64,000 nt of DNA from Gemmatimonadota bacterium. GTDB taxonomy: Bacteria; Gemmatimonadota; Gemmatimonadetes; Gemmatimonadales; Gemmatimonadaceae. Positions within the stretch are counted from its first letter, which is position 1. Every line of letters begins with the position of its first letter. A program made the position numbers and the translations under genes. The notes under the pieces are model-generated. The model worked only from the letters and a program-made list of their open reading frames with translations. It did no database searches and was not told the DNA's origin. Below are positions 9,393 through 18,806 of this stretch, piece by piece. The stretch spans positions 310,001 through 374,000 of the forward strand of contig JAZKBK010000004.1 of assembly GCA_040388625.1 (NCBI GenBank). Direction: 5' to 3'.

Positions 9393-10271
9393 CTAGGAGC
9401 GTCGCGCGATGACGAATCGCTCGCGCCCCGCCAGGTCCAGCCGTACGGAGATCTCGCGATATCGCGGATCGACCGCCAGCGATTCGGCGGCGAGCGACGC
9501 CCGCCGCGCATCAACTTCGAGTGCCAGGATGCCGCCCTCGTGCAACAGATCGGCGGCACCGCGGATTATCGCCACTGTGGCCGTCATTCCATCTGCGCCG
9601 CTCAACAATGCGAGCGCCGGCTCCCAATCCCGCACACCAGCCGGAAGCTCGGCGGCCTCATGATATGCAATGTAAGGGGGGTTCGAAACGATTACCGAAG
9701 CGCGCACGTCCCTCACCGGGGCAAGCAACGCTCCATGCCGAAATTCCACCGGCGCCCGTAGCGCTCCGGCCAGCCTGGACGCGTTCTGCCTGGCGACCGC
9801 CAGGGCATCCAGCGACACGTCAGTCGCCACAACCCGGTCGAAGATCCCCTCGCTCGCCAGCGAAAGAGCGATCGCACCCGAACCCGTCCCGATATCGACG
9901 GCCGTACCGCCCCCGCCGCCCGAGAGCTGCAGCACCTGCTCGACCAGCCCCTCCGTCTCCGGACGCGGGATCAGCACACGTTCGTCCACGTCCAGCGTGA
10001 GATGCCTGAACGACGCGCGGCGCACCGCATACGCAAAGGGAGCACCGGATCGCAGTCGTGCGATCGCGAGTCGCGCGGCGTGGCAAACCGAATCATCCAC
10101 TGGCTCACTGCCGTTGGCACCGGGCCAGAACCGCGGTACGTCCAGCAGGGCCGCAATCACGTCCTGCGCGAGCCGCGGCGAAGTGTCGCCAAGCAGCAGC
10201 TGCAGCTCGACCGCGAGTGCGCCGACACTGCGCACATCGGTCCGCGCGGTGCCGCCGCTCATGTCACTCAC
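9393..10271 (-). CDS. prmC: Release factor glutamine methyltransferase
   Basis: Methylates the Gln of the GGQ motif in release factors RF1/RF2 and so partners directly with the product of the upstream gene prfA. 292 residues: a helical substrate-binding N-domain, the SAM-binding [15 protein letters not shown], and the diagnostic catalytic NPPY ([12 protein letters not shown]) near residue 200. The GTG start at 10271 lies inside the end of prfA with GAGGAG about ten bases upstream; an ATG at 10262 is an alternative. The prfA-prmC pairing is a conserved arrangement. Confidence 0.95.
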   Translation of the reverse strand: MSDMSGGTARTDVRSVGALAVELQLLLGDTSPRLAQDVIAALLDVPRFWPGANGSEPVDDSVCHAARLAIARLRSGAPFAYAVRRASFRHLTLDVDERVLIPRPETEGLVEQVLQLSGGGGGTAVDIGTGSGAIALSLASEGIFDRVVATDVSLDALAVARQNASRLAGALRAPVEFRHGALLAPVRDVRASVIVSNPPYIAYHEAAELPAGVRDWEPALALLSGADGMTATVAIIRGAADLLHEGGILALEVDARRASLAAESLAVDPRYREISVRLDLAGRERFVIARRS

Positions 10272-11331
10272 CGCTCAGACGCTCCTCGACGTCGGCCATT
10301 CGCAGCGCGTCGATGAACGGCTCGATTCCGCCGTTCATGATGCTCGCGAGATCGTGCGAGGTGAGTCCAATGCGGTGATCCGTAACGCGGCTCTGCGGAA
10401 AGTTATACGTGCGAATCTTTGCCGACCGGTCGCCGGTTCCGACCTGAGTCTTGCGCATGCGTGCGCGCTCCGCTTCACGCTCGGCGAGCCGCGCGTCCAG
10501 CAATCTCGCGCGCAGCACTTCCATTCCCTTGATCTTGTTCTGCAGCTGCGACTTCTGGTCCTGCTGCGACACGACTATGCCGGATGGGATGTGCGTGATG
10601 CGCACGGCCGAGTCGGTGGTGTTAACCGACTGCCCGCCCGGTCCGGATGAGCGGAAGACATCGATGCGGAGATCCTTGTCCTCGATGCGTACATCGACTT
10701 CTTCGGCTTCCGGCAACACCGCGACAGTCGCCGCCGAAGTGTGAGTTCTTCCCTGGCTCTCGGTCACGGGGACGCGCTGCACGCGATGCACGCCGGACTC
10801 CCACCGCATCGCACCGAACGCGCCCGTCCCTATGATCTTGAAGATGACTTCCTTGACACCGCCAAGTGTGGCTTCGGAGAGCGAGATGATCTCGACGCGC
10901 CAGCGGCGAGCCTCACAGTAGCGCGTGTACATGCGCCACAGCTCCGCGGCGAACAGCGCTGCCTCGTCGCCGCCGGTACCGGCGCGGATTTCAACGATTG
11001 CCGGCCGGTCGTCGAGCGGATCTGGTGGTACGAGCGCGGGCTTGAGCTCGATCTCGATCTGCGCGATCTCATCGGTGAGCCGCTGCTCTTCCGCGTGCGC
11101 TTCCGATGCCATCTCGGGGTCGTCCGACTCTGCAAGCTCGAGCGCTTCCGCACGTTCGCGCTCTGCCCGCTCGAGACGCTGCGCAAGAGACGTGACAGTC
11201 TGAAGCTGGCGATGTTCGCGACCAAGCTCCGCCAGCAGTCTGGAATCGCGTGCGGTTGCCGGATCACTCAGCTGGGCTTCCACTTCGGCCGCGCGGGCGA
11301 CGGCGGTGACGAGGCGGTCTCGAAGACTCAT
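10264..11331 (-). CDS. prfA: Peptide chain release factor 1
   Basis: 355 residues, standard RF1 length. It recognises UAA and UAG stop codons and triggers peptide release. The codon-recognition tripeptide of RF1 type is PVT at residues 188-190 within [15 protein letters not shown], and the hydrolysis motif GGQ is at 232-234. The PxT motif separates it from RF2, which has SPF. It is followed by prmC with an 8-base overlap. The gene lies 102 bases downstream of the rpmE terminator, so it probably has its own promoter. Confidence 0.97.
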   Translation of the reverse strand: MSLRDRLVTAVARAAEVEAQLSDPATARDSRLLAELGREHRQLQTVTSLAQRLERAERERAEALELAESDDPEMASEAHAEEQRLTDEIAQIEIELKPALVPPDPLDDRPAIVEIRAGTGGDEAALFAAELWRMYTRYCEARRWRVEIISLSEATLGGVKEVIFKIIGTGAFGAMRWESGVHRVQRVPVTESQGRTHTSAATVAVLPEAEEVDVRIEDKDLRIDVFRSSGPGGQSVNTTDSAVRITHIPSGIVVSQQDQKSQLQNKIKGMEVLRARLLDARLAEREAERARMRKTQVGTGDRSAKIRTYNFPQSRVTDHRIGLTSHDLASIMNGGIEPFIDALRMADVEERLSGE

Positions 11332-11433
11332 GGGTGGCGGACGGTCATTGTGGTGCGCTGCAAAAGATCACTCTTCAAGCTAGCGGAAGAAGGCGCGCCG
11401 CTGGATGCCGGCGCGGTTGTCGGAAACACGAAA

Positions 11434-11452
11434 GCCCACGACATTCGTGGGC
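11434..11452 (-). terminator. Intrinsic terminator after rpmE
   Basis: Perfect 8-bp stem GCCCACGA / TCGTGGGC with a 3-base loop. Read on the minus strand, it is followed by CTTTCGTGTTT, a moderately T-rich tail, 25 bases beyond the rpmE stop codon. This separates rpmE from prfA. Confidence 0.75.
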
Positions 11453-11477
11453 CTTCGGTAAATCGGAACGCGAGCCG

Positions 11478-11693
11478 CTAAGCGGTCGCCTTCTCCTTTC
11501 GTCCGTACTTCTGACGGAAACGCTCTACGCGGCCTGCGGTATCGACCAGCTTCGCCTTGCCTGTATAGAACGGATGGCAAACGGCGCAGATGTCGGTGCT
11601 GATGTTGGCGACCGTGGAGCGTGTCTCGAACGTATTGCCGCACGCACAGTGAACCTTCGCCGTGGCGTACAGTGGATGGATGTCTGGTTTCAT
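11478..11693 (-). CDS. rpmE: Ribosomal protein bL31
   Basis: 71-residue 50S protein of the zinc-binding (C+) bL31 type: Cys16 and Cys18 in HCACGN and Cys36 and Cys39 in CAVC form the zinc site. The body [21 protein letters not shown] and the basic tail are typical. GAGGT seven to eight bases upstream of the ATG is the likely ribosome-binding site. A terminator follows, so it is probably a single-gene unit. Presence of the zinc-type L31 suggests a zinc-free paralogue may exist elsewhere in the genome. Confidence 0.97.
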   Translation of the reverse strand: MKPDIHPLYATAKVHCACGNTFETRSTVANISTDICAVCHPFYTGKAKLVDTAGRVERFRQKYGRKEKATA

Positions 11694-11775
11694 TGGATTG
11701 ACCTCGGGTGTGGCTAGCCTCTAAAGATAATCCGGCCGGGGATCGGATGGAAGCCAGTCGGACCGCCCCGTAGTA

Positions 11776-11799
11776 GGGGTAGGCCCCCGTGCCTACCCC
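11776..11799. repeat. GC-rich perfect inverted repeat
   Basis: Arms GGGGTAGGC and GCCTACCCC (9 bp, perfect) around a 6-base loop CCCCGT. It lies in the 236-base gap between the divergent rpmE and the lipoprotein gene, which also contains a second GC-rich stretch at 11868-11900 and no other gene. It resembles a REP-type intergenic palindrome; a promoter-proximal terminator or attenuator role cannot be excluded. Confidence 0.6.
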
Positions 11800-11929
11800 G
11801 GGCAGCGTTGTAACAATCTTTGCGTAGTTCGGTCGCGCCGAGCCTCGTCACCCCCCATGCAGCCACGCGGGCCTGCCCCTTACGGGCCCGGGGCTTGCCC
11901 ATATAGCCTGATCCAACGCCGAGGATCAG

Positions 11930-12352
11930 ATGTTCACCGGAGCTTCGCTCAGAGCCATAGCCCTCGCCGCCGTCGTTGCTGCTGCGGGCTGTGCCTCGTT
12001 ACGGGGGCGGACCGAAGGTCCCACCGTCCCTGTCATCGTCCAAGTGCAGAACAATCTGCCGCTTCCAACCGACCTCACCATCTATGCTGTCACGCGATCG
12101 GGGGCCCGCACCCTGCTGGGTAGCGTCCCTCCGGCTGCGACCAGGAGCTTCACCTTCAAGCCGGTGTCGTTCTCCGAACCGTATCGCCTGCTCGCCACCC
12201 GACCGCTCCGTCGCGCGATTACGTCGGAGGTGTTTACCGTCGGGTCGGACATGACTGGAAGAATCATCTGGACCATGTCACCCAACATCATCGGATTCGA
12301 GGAAGTCGACACCGATTCCACCGCCTCGCCCGATACCGCTGGAGCGCACTGA
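11930..12352 (+). CDS. Small predicted lipoprotein, function unknown
   Basis: 140 residues. The N-terminus is a lipoprotein signal peptide ending in the lipobox AAAGC with the acylated Cys at residue 21. The remainder is a single beta-rich domain (PVIVQVQNNLPLPTDLTIYAV, RTLLGSVPPAATRSFTF, EPYRLLA) reminiscent of a small immunoglobulin-like fold, and it ends in a short acidic Thr/Ser-rich tail. No family is recognised. It stands alone on the plus strand and converges on lnt, 39 bases away. Confidence 0.75.
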   Translation: MFTGASLRAIALAAVVAAAGCASLRGRTEGPTVPVIVQVQNNLPLPTDLTIYAVTRSGARTLLGSVPPAATRSFTFKPVSFSEPYRLLATRPLRRAITSEVFTVGSDMTGRIIWTMSPNIIGFEEVDTDSTASPDTAGAH

Positions 12353-12391
12353 AGCAATCGTCGAGCTGCGCGCGTCAGCTGCGCGAATCAG

Positions 12392-13969
12392 CTATGCGCT
12401 TGCGCGGTCCACGCTCTTTCGACGCAGGCGAGAGCTGCGCCAGGCAGCAAACACGAAACCGACGGTGATGACAAGGCACAGCGCCCCGATCCAGTCGCCG
12501 ACGAGCGTGTAAAGCGTCCGCTGCGACGTCACCTCGACATCGTACGTAGCGCTACGCGGTACGAAGATCGGCGTCTCGGCGCGCACGCGTCCCAGCGGAT
12601 CGATCCAGCCCGAGATACCGGTGTTGGCCGCTCGCACGATCGGAAGACGATTTTCGATCGCACGGAGCGACAGATGCGCGAAGTGCTGGTACGGCGCATT
12701 GCTTCGCTGGAACCATGCGTCGTTCGTGATGTTCAACAGAACCGAAGTCCCCTGCTTCGCGTAGTCGCGCGCCAGCTGTGGAAAGATCGATTCGTAGCAG
12801 ATGAGCACGCCGGCCGTGCCGAACGCCAGATGAAATGGTTCTTCTCTGGTGCCGCGTCCAAAACCGCCAAAATAATTGACGCCCTGAAACCAGTCGGGAT
12901 TGAGGAACGGCACGCGCTCCACGATCGGAACGAGGTAATGCTTGCGATATGGCGGCTGCGGGCTCACGTTGCCGCGCGGATCGGTGAGCAGCGCGGCGTT
13001 GTAATACGCGAACGGGACGACCCGCGGATCACTCGAGTCCATGAAGCCGACGACCATCGGCGTTGGATGTTCAGCGACCGCCGCACGAAGCGAGTCGAGC
13101 CATCCGGGATACTGCCAGAGGAAACGGTCCAGCGCAGCCTCGGGCCATACGACCAGATCGGGTGAAGAGCGCGCAACTTCCGCGCGCGTCATGGCCGCGA
13201 GCTTCGCAACGTGCGCCGACGGATCCTGAGTCGTGAGCTTTACTTCTTCCGGAATGTCCGGCTGTATGATCGCGATGCGCGCGAGCGGCCTCAGCTGTAT
13301 CGTCGCCATGCGCCATTCACCGTACGCGGCCACGACGGCGAGAACCGCCACGGCACCGACGATTCGCGTCGTCGCGGCGCGTCTGCTCGACCTGTACAAC
13401 CACGCGTCGGCGACGAAGCCATTCACCGCTGCGATGCAGAACGAGACGCCGCGCACTCCGCTCAGATCGGCGACCTGCACCAGCAACGGCACGTGCGCGA
13501 ACGCCAGTCCCAGAGGCAGCCACGGGAACGACAGATCACTCAGATAATTGAGCGCCAGCTCCGACGCTGTCCACACGATCGGCAAGAGAATCGCCAGCGG
13601 CCAGCCAGTCAGCTTTCGAGCGAAGTAAAGCGCGGCCATCGTCGCACCCACCACCGGTGCAAGCCATACGAGAGCGCCGATGTAACCCAGGAGAGCGAGC
13701 TTGGTGTACAGCAACAGCGCGACCGCGATCCAGTACAGGTTTGCGCCGTAGCCGATGAAGCCAAACCAGAATCCCGCGCGCGCCGCCTGCCAGCCATGAC
13801 CTTCCCGATCCGCCGCGTGCGTCACCAATATCGAGATTGGTACGAGGCACAGGAGCACCGGTACGATGAGATTGAACGGGGGAAACGATATCGCGAAGAG
13901 GGCCGCCGATGCGAGCGCGGCCAGTGCCTCGGCACGACTCGGCACGATGCCGCCGGCGCGAATCTTCAT
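12392..13969 (-). CDS. lnt: Apolipoprotein N-acyltransferase
   Basis: Inner-membrane enzyme that adds the third acyl chain to lipoproteins. 525 residues: six to seven hydrophobic segments in residues 15-215, a periplasmic carbon-nitrogen hydrolase domain (about 220-485) and a final membrane segment near 490-512. The catalytic triad is visible: Glu in VVWPEAALDRF (about 277), Lys in PYRKHYLVP (about 343) and Cys in LICYESIFP (about 390). It fits the LolA-like and lipoprotein genes nearby. It is the last gene of the run that starts with the sigma factor, 46 bases downstream of the oxidoreductase gene. Confidence 0.95.
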   Translation of the reverse strand: MKIRAGGIVPSRAEALAALASAALFAISFPPFNLIVPVLLCLVPISILVTHAADREGHGWQAARAGFWFGFIGYGANLYWIAVALLLYTKLALLGYIGALVWLAPVVGATMAALYFARKLTGWPLAILLPIVWTASELALNYLSDLSFPWLPLGLAFAHVPLLVQVADLSGVRGVSFCIAAVNGFVADAWLYRSSRRAATTRIVGAVAVLAVVAAYGEWRMATIQLRPLARIAIIQPDIPEEVKLTTQDPSAHVAKLAAMTRAEVARSSPDLVVWPEAALDRFLWQYPGWLDSLRAAVAEHPTPMVVGFMDSSDPRVVPFAYYNAALLTDPRGNVSPQPPYRKHYLVPIVERVPFLNPDWFQGVNYFGGFGRGTREEPFHLAFGTAGVLICYESIFPQLARDYAKQGTSVLLNITNDAWFQRSNAPYQHFAHLSLRAIENRLPIVRAANTGISGWIDPLGRVRAETPIFVPRSATYDVEVTSQRTLYTLVGDWIGALCLVITVGFVFAAWRSSRLRRKSVDRASA

Positions 13970-14015
13970 CGCACCAGGAGTGCAGCTGTCGCGCGCTTCA
14001 CTTCATCCGTACGCT

Positions 14016-15026
14016 TCACGAACGAATTTCGCGCCCTTCTTCGGCAGACTTGTACACCGCCTCCACCAGCTTCTGTACCACCAGCTGATCTGACGGGAGT
14101 TTGTACGGCGTCTCCTCGCGTACCAGCGCTATGAAGTGCGCCAGCTCCGCGCGGTAGCTCTGAATGAAGGCACTCTCGCGCGCTGCAGCGCCGGTAGGCG
14201 AAACGTCGGTAGGTCTGCCATTCAACAACTTCACCACACGCAGAGGTGCAAGCCGAGCGCTTCCTCGCGATGCTCGCGTCTCGAACCACCAGCGATCGTC
14301 CTCGCCGACATAGTTCCACGCAACGTCCGCGGTAAACAGCAATCCGCCAGCCAGCTCGATCTGCACGGCCATGCTGTCCTCCACAGCCGATGCACCACGC
14401 CCACGGTCGAACTGCGCGCTCACACGCACTGCCTCGGGGAAATCCGTCAGCCACAGCGCGAGATCGAGCAGCGGATAACCAAGCTCGAGGAATGCGCCGC
14501 CGCCAGCTTCGGGACGCCGATAGCGCCAACCGCCCTGTTGTCCGCGAAACTGATAGTGGCCACCGCGAATTCCAGTGATCGCGCCAAGCTCGCCGCCGCG
14601 CATGAAGCGCTGCAACTGCTGCACGTCGGTCCTGAACCGGTGGTTGTTGCCCACCACGACCTTGCGTCCGGCTTTCGCTGCAGTAGCGAGAATTCTCTCG
14701 ACGCCACGTGACGTGAGCGACAGCGGCCGCTCGCACAGAACATCCACGCCCGCTTTTATGGCGGCAAGCACGTGCGGCTCGTGCAGATGGTTGGGCGTCG
14801 CGATCACCACTGCATCCACCTGATCAAAATCGAACAGGTCATCGATGTCGGTGAACACGTCGCGCACACCGAACCGCTCGGCGAGGGAGCGCGCCTTGGG
14901 GCCATCGTTGTCGCAAAGTGCGACCAGCGTTGCGCCTCTCGCCTTGGAAAGCAGCGGCAGATGCGCGATCTGCGAGATCGCCCCTGCCCCTACTACGGCG
15001 ACTCTGATCGGCGGAGTGGATGCCAT
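14016..15026 (-). CDS. Gfo/Idh/MocA-family NAD(P)-dependent oxidoreductase
   Basis: 336 residues. The Rossmann domain begins RVAVVGAGAISQIAHLPLL (residues 8-26) and continues to the family signature CERPLSL, where Arg replaces the usual catalytic Lys of EKP/EKPL. The C-terminal alpha/beta domain starts with GNNHRFRTDVQQLQRFMRGGELG and ends in a helical tail. Substrates in this family are usually sugars, inositols or sugar-amine nucleotides; the substrate here cannot be read from sequence. The ATG is three bases after the SpoIID-protein stop, so it is co-transcribed with envelope genes. Confidence 0.88.
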   Translation of the reverse strand: MASTPPIRVAVVGAGAISQIAHLPLLSKARGATLVALCDNDGPKARSLAERFGVRDVFTDIDDLFDFDQVDAVVIATPNHLHEPHVLAAIKAGVDVLCERPLSLTSRGVERILATAAKAGRKVVVGNNHRFRTDVQQLQRFMRGGELGAITGIRGGHYQFRGQQGGWRYRRPEAGGGAFLELGYPLLDLALWLTDFPEAVRVSAQFDRGRGASAVEDSMAVQIELAGGLLFTADVAWNYVGEDDRWWFETRASRGSARLAPLRVVKLLNGRPTDVSPTGAAARESAFIQSYRAELAHFIALVREETPYKLPSDQLVVQKLVEAVYKSAEEGREIRS

Positions 15027-15029
15027 TAC

Positions 15030-16481
15030 CTAAATTACTCGCCCGATCGTGGTTCCCGGATAGTACGTGTGAAGAATCGTCATCACGTCCTGCCCCGCGC
15101 GGGCGCGGGCGATCGCCCCCCACTGGTCCATCCCCACGCCATGACCGTTACCGCTTCCGTTGATGGTCAGCTGAGTCACACGCCCGCGGCTGTCCGTGCT
15201 CTCATCGAACGTGAACAGAGTGCTCGGCAGTATGTCACCCCCGGGGGTGCGGAGTACGAAGCGAACGTCGTTGCCGCGTACGGTGAACCGGCCGCGATCG
15301 GTCTCGAAGACGAGACCAGCTACCCGTCCCGACGGAGTGCGACCACTGGCCGTGATCTTCCGCAGCGTCCCGACGCGACCGCGCTGCGCCGACGAATACT
15401 GCGGCAGGTAGCGCTCCAGCAGCGATGCGAGCTCCGATCCGCTGAGTGTGCGGGTCCATCTGAATCGTGGCGAGTCCTCGCCATAGTAGTGATCGGTGCC
15501 AGGTATCCTGTCGCTCACCGATACGAGATAAGGCTCGTCACCGCTTCGCCACACCTCGCTCGCGGCCGCAGTCACGCCGCCGGAGTTCGAGTGATACGGC
15601 GCGTTGATCACCCGTCCGTCGTACATCATCACCATGTCGTGCGTCGCGGCAACGGCGGCATCGGACAACGGCCTCTCCGCATCCACCCCGCCGTATACCT
15701 GATCCGCGACAGTCGCCAGCATGTCGTAGGGACGCGAATCATCCATGCGCGTGTACGCAAAGCTGCGCGCAGCGATCGCCTGCGCCTCCACGGCAGCGCT
15801 CTCGATCGCGGTGCGATCGGTACCGATCTCGAGTGGCACCACACCGCGCAGATAGTCCTCCATGCCGACGCGATTTATGACCGACACACCGTCGTTCGCG
15901 ACGGCAATGCCTATCTCGCCGCGATAGCGATGACCGTCGAATCCGACGAACGCATCAGAGTCGGTCGCGCGGGCGATCAGTGGCCCGCGTACCGATGGAA
16001 CGGGACCACCACTGGATACGAGCATTCCGTCCCGCGCTTCGACAGTGAAGCTGTCGCCGGCATGCAATGTCGCCAGCGCCTTGCCGCTGGGTCCGTCATA
16101 CACGCTCCAGTCGCCGGTCGCGTAGATCCGCGCTGACCGCCGTCCAATCGCCAACGCGATGCGGACTGTCTGATCGTTGTCGGAGCGGGAAACACCGCCC
16201 GCTGGACGCGCATTGCCCTGAGCTGGCGACGACCTGTGGCCGATGATCGTCGGCAGCACGGTAACTGGCACGTCGGCCACCTGAACAGCCGTCGTATCGC
16301 GGCGACGCGACGAGTCGGGCGGAAGATTCAACGGTGGAAGATTGCTGCGCGGCTCGGTGCGCGCCGATGCAACAGGCTCCGGTGCCACCACGGGCCGCCG
16401 TGTCCCGCCGGCGCAGGCGCCAAGGAACACCATCGCGAATACGAGCGTTGATTTCACGCTCATAAGACGCGCAACGCTCAC
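15030..16481 (-). CDS. SpoIID/LytB-domain lipoprotein
   Basis: 483 residues. A lipoprotein signal with lipobox LGAC (VFAMVFLGACAGG) is followed by a Pro/Arg-rich linker and an SPOR-less beta segment, then the SpoIID domain (about 190-475): NRVGMEDYLRGVVPLEIG, VEAQAIAARSFAYTRM, YHSNSGGVTAAASEVW and GHGVGMDQWGAIARARAGQ. SpoIID is a lytic transglycosylase acting on denuded glycan strands; the non-sporulating homologues are thought to work on peptidoglycan at the cell envelope. The GTG start overlaps the rimO stop (GTGA) and has AGGAAG nine bases upstream; a second in-frame ATG at 16463 lacks a ribosome-binding site. Confidence 0.9.
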   Translation of the reverse strand: MSVARLMSVKSTLVFAMVFLGACAGGTRRPVVAPEPVASARTEPRSNLPPLNLPPDSSRRRDTTAVQVADVPVTVLPTIIGHRSSPAQGNARPAGGVSRSDNDQTVRIALAIGRRSARIYATGDWSVYDGPSGKALATLHAGDSFTVEARDGMLVSSGGPVPSVRGPLIARATDSDAFVGFDGHRYRGEIGIAVANDGVSVINRVGMEDYLRGVVPLEIGTDRTAIESAAVEAQAIAARSFAYTRMDDSRPYDMLATVADQVYGGVDAERPLSDAAVAATHDMVMMYDGRVINAPYHSNSGGVTAAASEVWRSGDEPYLVSVSDRIPGTDHYYGEDSPRFRWTRTLSGSELASLLERYLPQYSSAQRGRVGTLRKITASGRTPSGRVAGLVFETDRGRFTVRGNDVRFVLRTPGGDILPSTLFTFDESTDSRGRVTQLTINGSGNGHGVGMDQWGAIARARAGQDVMTILHTYYPGTTIGRVI

Positions 16482-17872
16482 CGTCCGAAACTTCCTATGG
16501 TCGTGGACACGAGTGGCAGTTGCCGCCGCAGCGAGATTCGGATATCCCCCACCGGCTCGCTGATCACACGAATCGTCTCCGCGCTGAAGTCGTAATCGTC
16601 CACGACTTCGCGAGGAACCACCTCCAGCAACGTGCCCGGAGTGTACCGCTCATCCAGAAAGGTCACGCCGTCTATGTCATCTGCCTGCCAGGGCAACCGG
16701 GCTACCGCAAGACCCGTATCGTCGTCGATTCTGTCCACCAGCGCCTGAACCGGCGTGCCGAGCCGGCTTTCGTACCGCTCGGCGGTGATCATCCTCTGCA
16801 GATCCGAAACGCGCTCGAGCCTGTCGCGCTTGACTGATTCCGGGACGTCGTCGTCCAGCTCAGCCGCGCGCGTGCCTTCCTGTGGCGAGTAGCTGAAGAC
16901 GCCAACGCGCTCGAACTGCACATCCTCGAGAAACTCCAGCAGTTGCTCGAAGTCGGCTTCGGTTTCACCGGGAAAGCCGACAATGCAAGTGGTGCGAATC
17001 GCGACGCGCGGCACTGCAGCACGAAAGCGCTCCACGTTCGCGCGTATAGTTCGCGCGCGTTCCGGCCGTCGCATCCGCTCGAGCACCGTATCCGATGCGT
17101 GCTGAATCGGCATGTCGATGTACGGCATGATGCGCGGCTCGCGCGCGACCAGCTCAAGCAGCTGTGGTGTGATTCCGGTCGCATACAGATACAACATCCG
17201 GATCCACGGTACCGTCGTCTGATCGACGAGCATCTGCAGCACATCCGGCAGTCGGACTGTGCGATCGCGTATGTCGCGCCCGTAGTGCGCCAGATCCTGC
17301 GCCACGAGATTGATCTCACGAGCGCCCTGCATCTCCAGCAGTTGCGCTTCGGCCACGACTTCTTCGGGCGCAAATGACCGGTGCTTGCCGCGCATCAGGG
17401 GGATCGCGCAGAAGGCGCACCCGTGGTCACATCCCTCGCTCACCTTGAGATATCGCACATGCGGCAGATCACCGCTGTACAGGCGGACACCCGGATGCTC
17501 CAGCATCGGATCACCGGTCAGAACACCACGGCTCGCGAGCTCCTCGATGAGCCGATCCGTTTCCGACGCACCAAGGAACAGGTCGACTTCCGGAAGAGCT
17601 TCCTGCAGCTCGCCTTTGTGGCGCTCCACCATGCAGCCGACTGCGACGACAGTGCTGCACACGCCGCTCGTCTTGTACTCACCCGCCTCGATCAGCGCGT
17701 CGAGCGACTCCTTCTTCGCGGCGTCGATGAAGCCGCACGTATTCACGATTATCACCTCGGCGTCGCCGAGGTTTTCCGTCATCTCGCCGCCGTATGCCGC
17801 GAGCTGTGCGAGATAGCGTTCCGAATCGACCGTGTTCTTGTCACATCCCAGTGTGACCAGCCCCACCTTCAT
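16478..17872 (-). CDS. rimO: Ribosomal protein uS12 methylthiotransferase
   Basis: Radical SAM enzyme that methylthiolates the conserved Asp of ribosomal protein S12. 464 residues: the N-terminal MTTase domain carries the three cluster cysteines Cys10 (TLGCDKN), Cys46 (NTCGFID) and Cys80 (AVGCMVE); the radical SAM triad is Cys148-Cys152-Cys155 in EGCDHGCAFC; a TRAM domain closes the protein. The opening VTLGCDKNTVDSE distinguishes RimO from MiaB (which has TxGCQMN). The ATG overlaps the TGA of the sigma-factor gene (ATGA). Confidence 0.95.
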   Translation of the reverse strand: MKVGLVTLGCDKNTVDSERYLAQLAAYGGEMTENLGDAEVIIVNTCGFIDAAKKESLDALIEAGEYKTSGVCSTVVAVGCMVERHKGELQEALPEVDLFLGASETDRLIEELASRGVLTGDPMLEHPGVRLYSGDLPHVRYLKVSEGCDHGCAFCAIPLMRGKHRSFAPEEVVAEAQLLEMQGAREINLVAQDLAHYGRDIRDRTVRLPDVLQMLVDQTTVPWIRMLYLYATGITPQLLELVAREPRIMPYIDMPIQHASDTVLERMRRPERARTIRANVERFRAAVPRVAIRTTCIVGFPGETEADFEQLLEFLEDVQFERVGVFSYSPQEGTRAAELDDDVPESVKRDRLERVSDLQRMITAERYESRLGTPVQALVDRIDDDTGLAVARLPWQADDIDGVTFLDERYTPGTLLEVVPREVVDDYDFSAETIRVISEPVGDIRISLRRQLPLVSTTIGSFGR

Positions 17873-18729
17873 GAGCCGAGGAACGATTCGAGCGCGCGTT
17901 TCTTGGAGTGATGGCGCAGCTTGAGGAGCGCGCGATCCTTTATCTGACGCACGCGCTCGCGCGTCACACCGAGTACTTCTCCGATTACCTCGAGCGTCAT
18001 CGGCTCGTCGCCGTCGAGGCCGAAATACATGCGCAGCACGCGTGCTTCACGCGGCTTGAGGATGAGCAGCGACTTGTGGACAGTTTCGATGAGTGCCTTC
18101 TCGAAAGTTTCTTCATCCGGCAGAAGGCGATTTGTATCGGCAAGGTGATCTATGAGCGAGTTGTCTTCGCCCGGCGTCATTGGCGCGTCGAGCGAAAGGT
18201 GCGTGTGCGAGATCGCCATGGTGCGCGCGACCTCTTCCTCGGAGATTCCCATCCCCTCGGCGATTTCATGATGCGTCGGCTCGCGCCCCAGGTCCTGGAG
18301 CAGCATTGCCGCGTGCTTTCCGATCCGATGCAGATCACCCGCGCGGTTCAGCGGCACGCGGACGATGCGCGACTGCTCGGCCAGTGCCTGCAGAATCGCC
18401 TGACGGATCCACCAGACCGCGTAGGAGATGAACTTGATCCCCTTGGTCTCGTCGAAACGTTTGGCGGCGCGCATCAGTCCCAGATTTCCCTCGTTGATTA
18501 GATCCGAGAGATTGACGCCCTGGTTCTGATATTTTTTTGCAACCGACACGACGAAGCGGAGATTGGCGCGGACCAGCTGGTTCATCGCCTCTTCATCGCC
18601 CGCGCGAATGCCGACGGCCAGTGCAGCTTCAGCTTCGCGGGAGATCAGTGGGTATGCACTGATGTCCCGCAGGTACTGATCCAGCAGGCCCTCATCAACA
18701 AATTCCTTTCGCTTGGACGGCAGCTTCAT
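17869..18729 (-). CDS. Sigma-70 family factor, RpoD/RpoS-like without region 1.1
   Basis: 286 residues. Regions 1.2, 2, 3 and 4 are all present: DQYLRDISAYPLISREAEAAL (1.2), LVRANLRFVVSVAKKYQNQG and SDLINEGNLGLMRAAKRFD, KFISYAVWWIRQAILQAL (2.3-2.4), RVPLNRAGDLHRIG (start of 3), and RVLRMYFGLDGDEPMTLEVIGEVLGVTRERVRQIKDRAL (4). The acidic region 1.1 of housekeeping RpoD is missing, so it is either a short primary factor or a group 2 factor. It heads the rimO-SpoIID-oxidoreductase-lnt run, an unusual position for a housekeeping sigma factor. Confidence 0.93.
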   Translation of the reverse strand: MKLPSKRKEFVDEGLLDQYLRDISAYPLISREAEAALAVGIRAGDEEAMNQLVRANLRFVVSVAKKYQNQGVNLSDLINEGNLGLMRAAKRFDETKGIKFISYAVWWIRQAILQALAEQSRIVRVPLNRAGDLHRIGKHAAMLLQDLGREPTHHEIAEGMGISEEEVARTMAISHTHLSLDAPMTPGEDNSLIDHLADTNRLLPDEETFEKALIETVHKSLLILKPREARVLRMYFGLDGDEPMTLEVIGEVLGVTRERVRQIKDRALLKLRHHSKKRALESFLGS

Positions 18730-18806
18730 CCGTTCTAATTCTACCCGACCACCAACAGGTTGAAAGGGGGCCCGCCATCATATGATGCGGCCAGTCGGTT
18801 TTCGAG

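Noticed and set aside
14772-16136. 454-codon plus-strand open frame opposite the SpoIID protein
   Set aside because: No start signal, low-complexity His/Arg composition and overlap with two well-supported minus-strand genes.
18777-18788. CATCATATGATG palindrome between lepB and the sigma gene as an operator
   Set aside because: A single 12-bp palindrome with no matching second copy; recorded only inside the lepB entry.
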